Shown: in pieces, positions 62,501-64,000 of the stretch
Numbering within the stretch: the first letter of the stretch is position 1
Layout of the letters: each line of letters begins with the position of its first letter
Assembly: GCF_035998675.1 (NCBI RefSeq)
Contig: NZ_DASYHI010000018.1
Location: 1 to 64,000 of the forward strand
Direction of reading: 5' to 3'
Length of the DNA: 64,000 bases
DNA from: Telluribacter sp035998675
GTDB taxonomy: Bacteria > Bacteroidota > Bacteroidia > Cytophagales > Spirosomataceae
The notes under the pieces: generated by a model
The model's input: the letters and a program-made list of their open reading frames with translations, nothing else
Told to the model about the DNA's origin: nothing
Database searches by the model: none
Made by a program: the position numbers and the translations under genes

Positions 62501-63363
62501 TTTCTGAGGGGAACAACGGTCCTTGGCGCGCCAACTTCGGCTTCACTTCCGAGCAAGCCGGTAAGGTACAGGTAACGGCCATCATTGACCTGGATAACGT
62601 AGTACCCGAAAAAGAAGAAAACCGCAACAACCGCCTCAGCAAGAGCTTTGAGGTACGTCGGCTGGATAAACTGTCGGACTTCGCTCTCGAACGCGCCGCC
62701 CGCAGCTACGCTTCCTTCGCCCCGGGCGACTCGGTACTGACGCTGCTGAAAACCGCGCAGACTCTCGATGCCGACGGACGGCTGGCGGTTGTGAAAGGAG
62801 TAGTAGGCGGCTGGAACGTGAAGCGTAAGGAAGCAGGGAACGAGGCCGCCCGCACGCTGCTGACCAGCCTGAAGAAAGAATTACCATCCGACCTGACTCA
62901 GCGCATGGCGGGCCTGCTGGAATCTTTCGGAGTGAAAGACGATGCTCCCGCCGACCCGAACATGCAGGTGGTACATATAAAGGCCGTACCGGAGGCGATG
63001 AAGTTTGATAAGACCGAGTTTGCGGTTATAGCCGGCAAACCCGTTGAAATTGTCTTTGAGAATCCCGACGCCATGCAGCATAACTTTGTGCTGGGTAAGC
63101 CCAAGACCCTGGAAATAATAGGAGCCGCGGCCGACAAGATGATCACGGCCAAGGATGGCGCCGAAAAGAACTACGTACCGTCTATCCCGCAGGTAATCAT
63201 CGCTACCCCGCTGCTGAATCCGGACCAGACCTACCGACTGAGATTCACGGCTCCCGCTGAACCGGGCAGCTATCCGTTCGTGTGTACGTTTCCCGGCCAC
63301 TGGCGCTTAATGAAGGGCGTGATGACCGTCACCAAAGAACAGGCGATGAATAGCACGAAATAA
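59596..63363 (+). CDS. Giant lipoprotein: ThuA, PVC-type dehydrogenase, HEAT, CARDB, cupredoxin
   Basis: 1255 residues with a lipobox (LLVGC, Cys near 19). Domains in order: ThuA-like fold at about 46-255 (LEILFLGDNGHHRPIDR, LPIHCASYCFRN), a membrane-bound-dehydrogenase-type beta-propeller at about 290-700 (FTLEVFAHEPDVMHPIAMSWDERGRLYV, DTDGDDKADVRKVL, GPDGAVWVADWYSF), HEAT-like repeats to about 850, a CARDB domain at about 890-1010, and a C-terminal cupredoxin at about 1130-1250 with His1162 in AMQHNF and C1230, H1235, M1239 in FVCTFPGHWRLM. No c-type heme CxxCH is present, unlike many relatives. It probably oxidises a sugar and passes electrons through the copper site. Confidence 0.85.
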   Translation: MKKIALSFGLMLVALLVGCAVQQSAKTSSTAQETAVKPRRLEILFLGDNGHHRPIDRVPTIMAALGARGINFTYTDRLQDLNAENLNKYDALMLFANWDSIAPPQAQALLDFVASGKGFLPIHCASYCFRNNAEVVKLMGGQFWRHTWDTIQPVWTKPDHPAIAGVQPFKTVDETYLHTLLQPDNIVLTERIIGADQAKDKPGQTKEPYTWVRNHGKGRVFYTAYGHDERTWSQPEFQNMIEKGILWAVNDEARQAHAALKPQPFAYREAKLPNYEQRPGPQLQQLPLSPEESVKHIQVPVDFTLEVFAHEPDVMHPIAMSWDERGRLYVLITKDYPNERKDTGGSDYILICEDTNKDGKADKFTRFADGLSIPTGMVFANDGLIVSQAPHMLYLQDTDGDDKADVRKVLFSGFGTGDTHAGPSNLHYGFDNWIYGSVGYSGFKGKFGTKDSLNFGQALFRFRPDGSDMELMTRTSNNTWGLGFNEAGDLFGSTANNSHGWYMAIPHRYFGESRADNGSRSTDTHKDMKPITPKVRQVDVFGGFTAAAGHNFYTARAYPKKYWNTVAFVSEPTGHVLHQNVMVKKGTDYVDTEGFNLLAGADEWVSPVFAEVGPDGAVWVADWYSFIIQHNPTPRGFQNGTGNAYDTDLRDYTHGRLYRIAYKNAPAYTPVTLSKNRPEELVATLKNTNMLWRRHAQRMLVERGNPDVVPQLIALVKDNSVDEIGLNTAAIHALWALHGLGTLSGQDNPALQAATAALKHPSAAVRKTAVQVLPRTAATAQALMQTNALNDKEPLVVLNSLLAFTETPLTPAIEKAVLARMEQSTEADDRWMPDVFAVAMNAHGGKMRQQYLASRKAKANQAGSQSASAKAGMDHSTMNHAGQQANKPAAELVQGTSELAITNITIEPGTPYVREYARVVVEITNQGSVAVPKDVVPVVNVEVRGGGLNINYVSKNLNKGIAPGETIQLSEGNNGPWRANFGFTSEQAGKVQVTAIIDLDNVVPEKEENRNNRLSKSFEVRRLDKLSDFALERAARSYASFAPGDSVLTLLKTAQTLDADGRLAVVKGVVGGWNVKRKEAGNEAARTLLTSLKKELPSDLTQRMAGLLESFGVKDDAPADPNMQVVHIKAVPEAMKFDKTEFAVIAGKPVEIVFENPDAMQHNFVLGKPKTLEIIGAAADKMITAKDGAEKNYVPSIPQVIIATPLLNPDQTYRLRFTAPAEPGSYPFVCTFPGHWRLMKGVMTVTKEQAMNSTK

Positions 63364-63385
63364 TAGTATAAGTACCAATGAATAG

Positions 63386-63427
63386 CTCCCGCCCTCACTC
63401 AGCTTTTGAGTAACGGCGGGAGTTTTT
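63386..63427 (+). terminator. Terminator after the giant lipoprotein gene
   Basis: CTCCCGCC (63386-63393) and GGCGGGAG (63415-63422) with an inner ACTCA/TGAGT stem, then TTTTT. Confidence 0.85.
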
Positions 63428-63518
63428 ATTTAGACAAAACAGATTTCATTTAACTCTGTGTTCTCTGTGCCCAACTCCATCCACCTCTGTGCCGGGCCGG
63501 TAAAAACCGTAAGTACTC

Positions 63519-64000
63519 ATGAGAAAATTATACATAGCAAGTTTGCTGTTGCTTATCCGTACAGCTAGTATTCAAGCCCAGTCCACCGCCATTCCGGTAC
63601 ATGACCCGGTCATGATTAAGCAGGACAGCCTGTACTACCTCTTTGCAACGGGCCGGGGCATTGCCGTGTGGTCTTCGCCCGATAGAAAGGAGTGGAAACG
63701 CGAAAAACCCGTGTTTGAAGAAGCGCCGGAATGGGCGGTGAAGGCCGTACCCGGTTTCCAGCGCAACCATATCTGGGCCCCCGATATTTCTTACCATAAT
63801 GGTACCTACTACCTGTACTACTCTATTTCGTCTTTTGGAAAGAATGGCTCCTGCATTGGCCTGGCCACCAACAAAACTCTGCATCCCGGCAGCCCCGACT
63901 ACCGTTGGGTAGACCACGGCAAAGTAGTGGAGTCGGTACCCGGCCGGGACAACTGGAATGCCATTGACCCCAACTTGATCCGCGACGAGGAAGGTACCCC
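63519..64000 (+). CDS. GH43 family glycosidase, 5' part
   Basis: Truncated by the window end; 160 codons are visible from ATG 63519. A signal peptide (MRKLYIASLLLLIRTASIQA) precedes STAIPVHDPVMIKQDSLYYLFATGRGIAVW, the usual GH43 opening with the catalytic-base Asp in HDPVM, then RNHIWAPDISYHNGTYYLYYSIS with the second acidic residue (WAPD) and NWNAIDPNLIRDEEG, which carries the third. The closest type is arabinan endo-1,5-alpha-L-arabinosidase (GH43_5-like). It begins a new transcript after the terminator at 63386-63427. Confidence 0.85.
   Translation, partial: MRKLYIASLLLLIRTASIQAQSTAIPVHDPVMIKQDSLYYLFATGRGIAVWSSPDRKEWKREKPVFEEAPEWAVKAVPGFQRNHIWAPDISYHNGTYYLYYSISSFGKNGSCIGLATNKTLHPGSPDYRWVDHGKVVESVPGRDNWNAIDPNLIRDEEGT

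Noticed and set aside
1..64000. CRISPR array or Cas genes
   Set aside because: No regular 25-40 bp direct repeats with uniform spacers and no Cas-like protein were found on either strand.
1..64000. tRNA and rRNA genes
   Set aside because: No cloverleaf-like stretch with GTTCRANNC near a CCA-type end and no rRNA-like sequence seen; spacers are too short for rRNA.

Overview
The window comes from a Bacteroidota chromosome, most likely order Cytophagales (Spirosomaceae/Cytophagaceae-like). The basis is Bacteroidota promoters of the TTG-N19/20-TAnnTTTG type at several genes, T9SS-sorted proteins (a CHU_C-type C-terminus and a C25 PorU-like peptidase), PspC/head-GIN/PadR and BlaI/M56 gene sets, and product families typical of the phylum (DUF2911, DUF547, TIGR04282, Uma2). 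No tRNA, rRNA or CRISPR array was recognised. A clear compositional habit of the host genes is a high density of the tetranucleotide GTAC (GGTACC, AGTACT). It is visibly weaker in the group II intron and in the AT-rich accessory genes.

Layout. 1-0.7 kb: AT-rich leader with a nested inverted-repeat structure and a VOC-family protein. 0.8-4.7 kb: two PAS histidine kinases on the minus strand, each followed by a copy of the same hairpin repeat. 5.1-6.9 kb: BlaI/M56 pair with a TACA-TT-TGTA operator covering its promoter. 7.0-8.6 kb: an AbiEi/AbiEii type IV toxin-antitoxin pair behind a 41-bp near-perfect palindrome. 8.6-12.4 kb: hydrolase, unknown exported protein, RecG. 13.3-16.7 kb: a DUF1016/YhcG-type PD-(D/E)XK nuclease gene broken by an early amber codon and by a 2345-bp group II intron, whose reverse transcriptase is itself frameshifted. 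16.7-34.7 kb: mostly housekeeping and envelope genes (DgkA, SMP-30-like protein, two redox proteins, rplU-rpmA, NfuA-like, a T9SS type B protein, acyl-CoA dehydrogenase, NhaP antiporter, TolB-like propeller plus sugar isomerase, MazG, thiamine pyrophosphokinase, Uma2). 34.7-36.8 kb: an AT-rich accessory island with an orphan gene between inverted repeats, a MazF-type TA module and a class III Fic protein. 36.8-42.5 kb: a GT-C membrane protein, a PorU2-like C25 peptidase and DHFR. 42.6-46.5 kb: PadR, PspC-head GIN fusion and a secreted head-GIN protein. 46.6-53.7 kb: ECF sigma factor, small proteins, thioesterase, TIGR04282, RidA, GltX, AIM24-like and DUF547 proteins. 53.8-64 kb: a carbohydrate cluster made of an AraC regulator, a TIM-barrel epimerase, a Gfo/Idh/MocA oxidoreductase, a GH95 fucosidase, a very large ThuA/dehydrogenase/CARDB/cupredoxin lipoprotein and the start of a GH43 enzyme. 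No SusC/SusD pair is visible in the window.

How the genes work together. Most core genes are single units or short operons separated by clear intrinsic terminators. The accessory content (AbiE, MazF, Fic, DUF1016 nuclease, group II intron, Uma2) is defence/TA-like and scattered rather than one dense island. The last 10 kb looks like a glycan-use locus in which released sugars (fucose or arabinose, by family) would be oxidised or epimerised, with the AraC protein as the likely local regulator.
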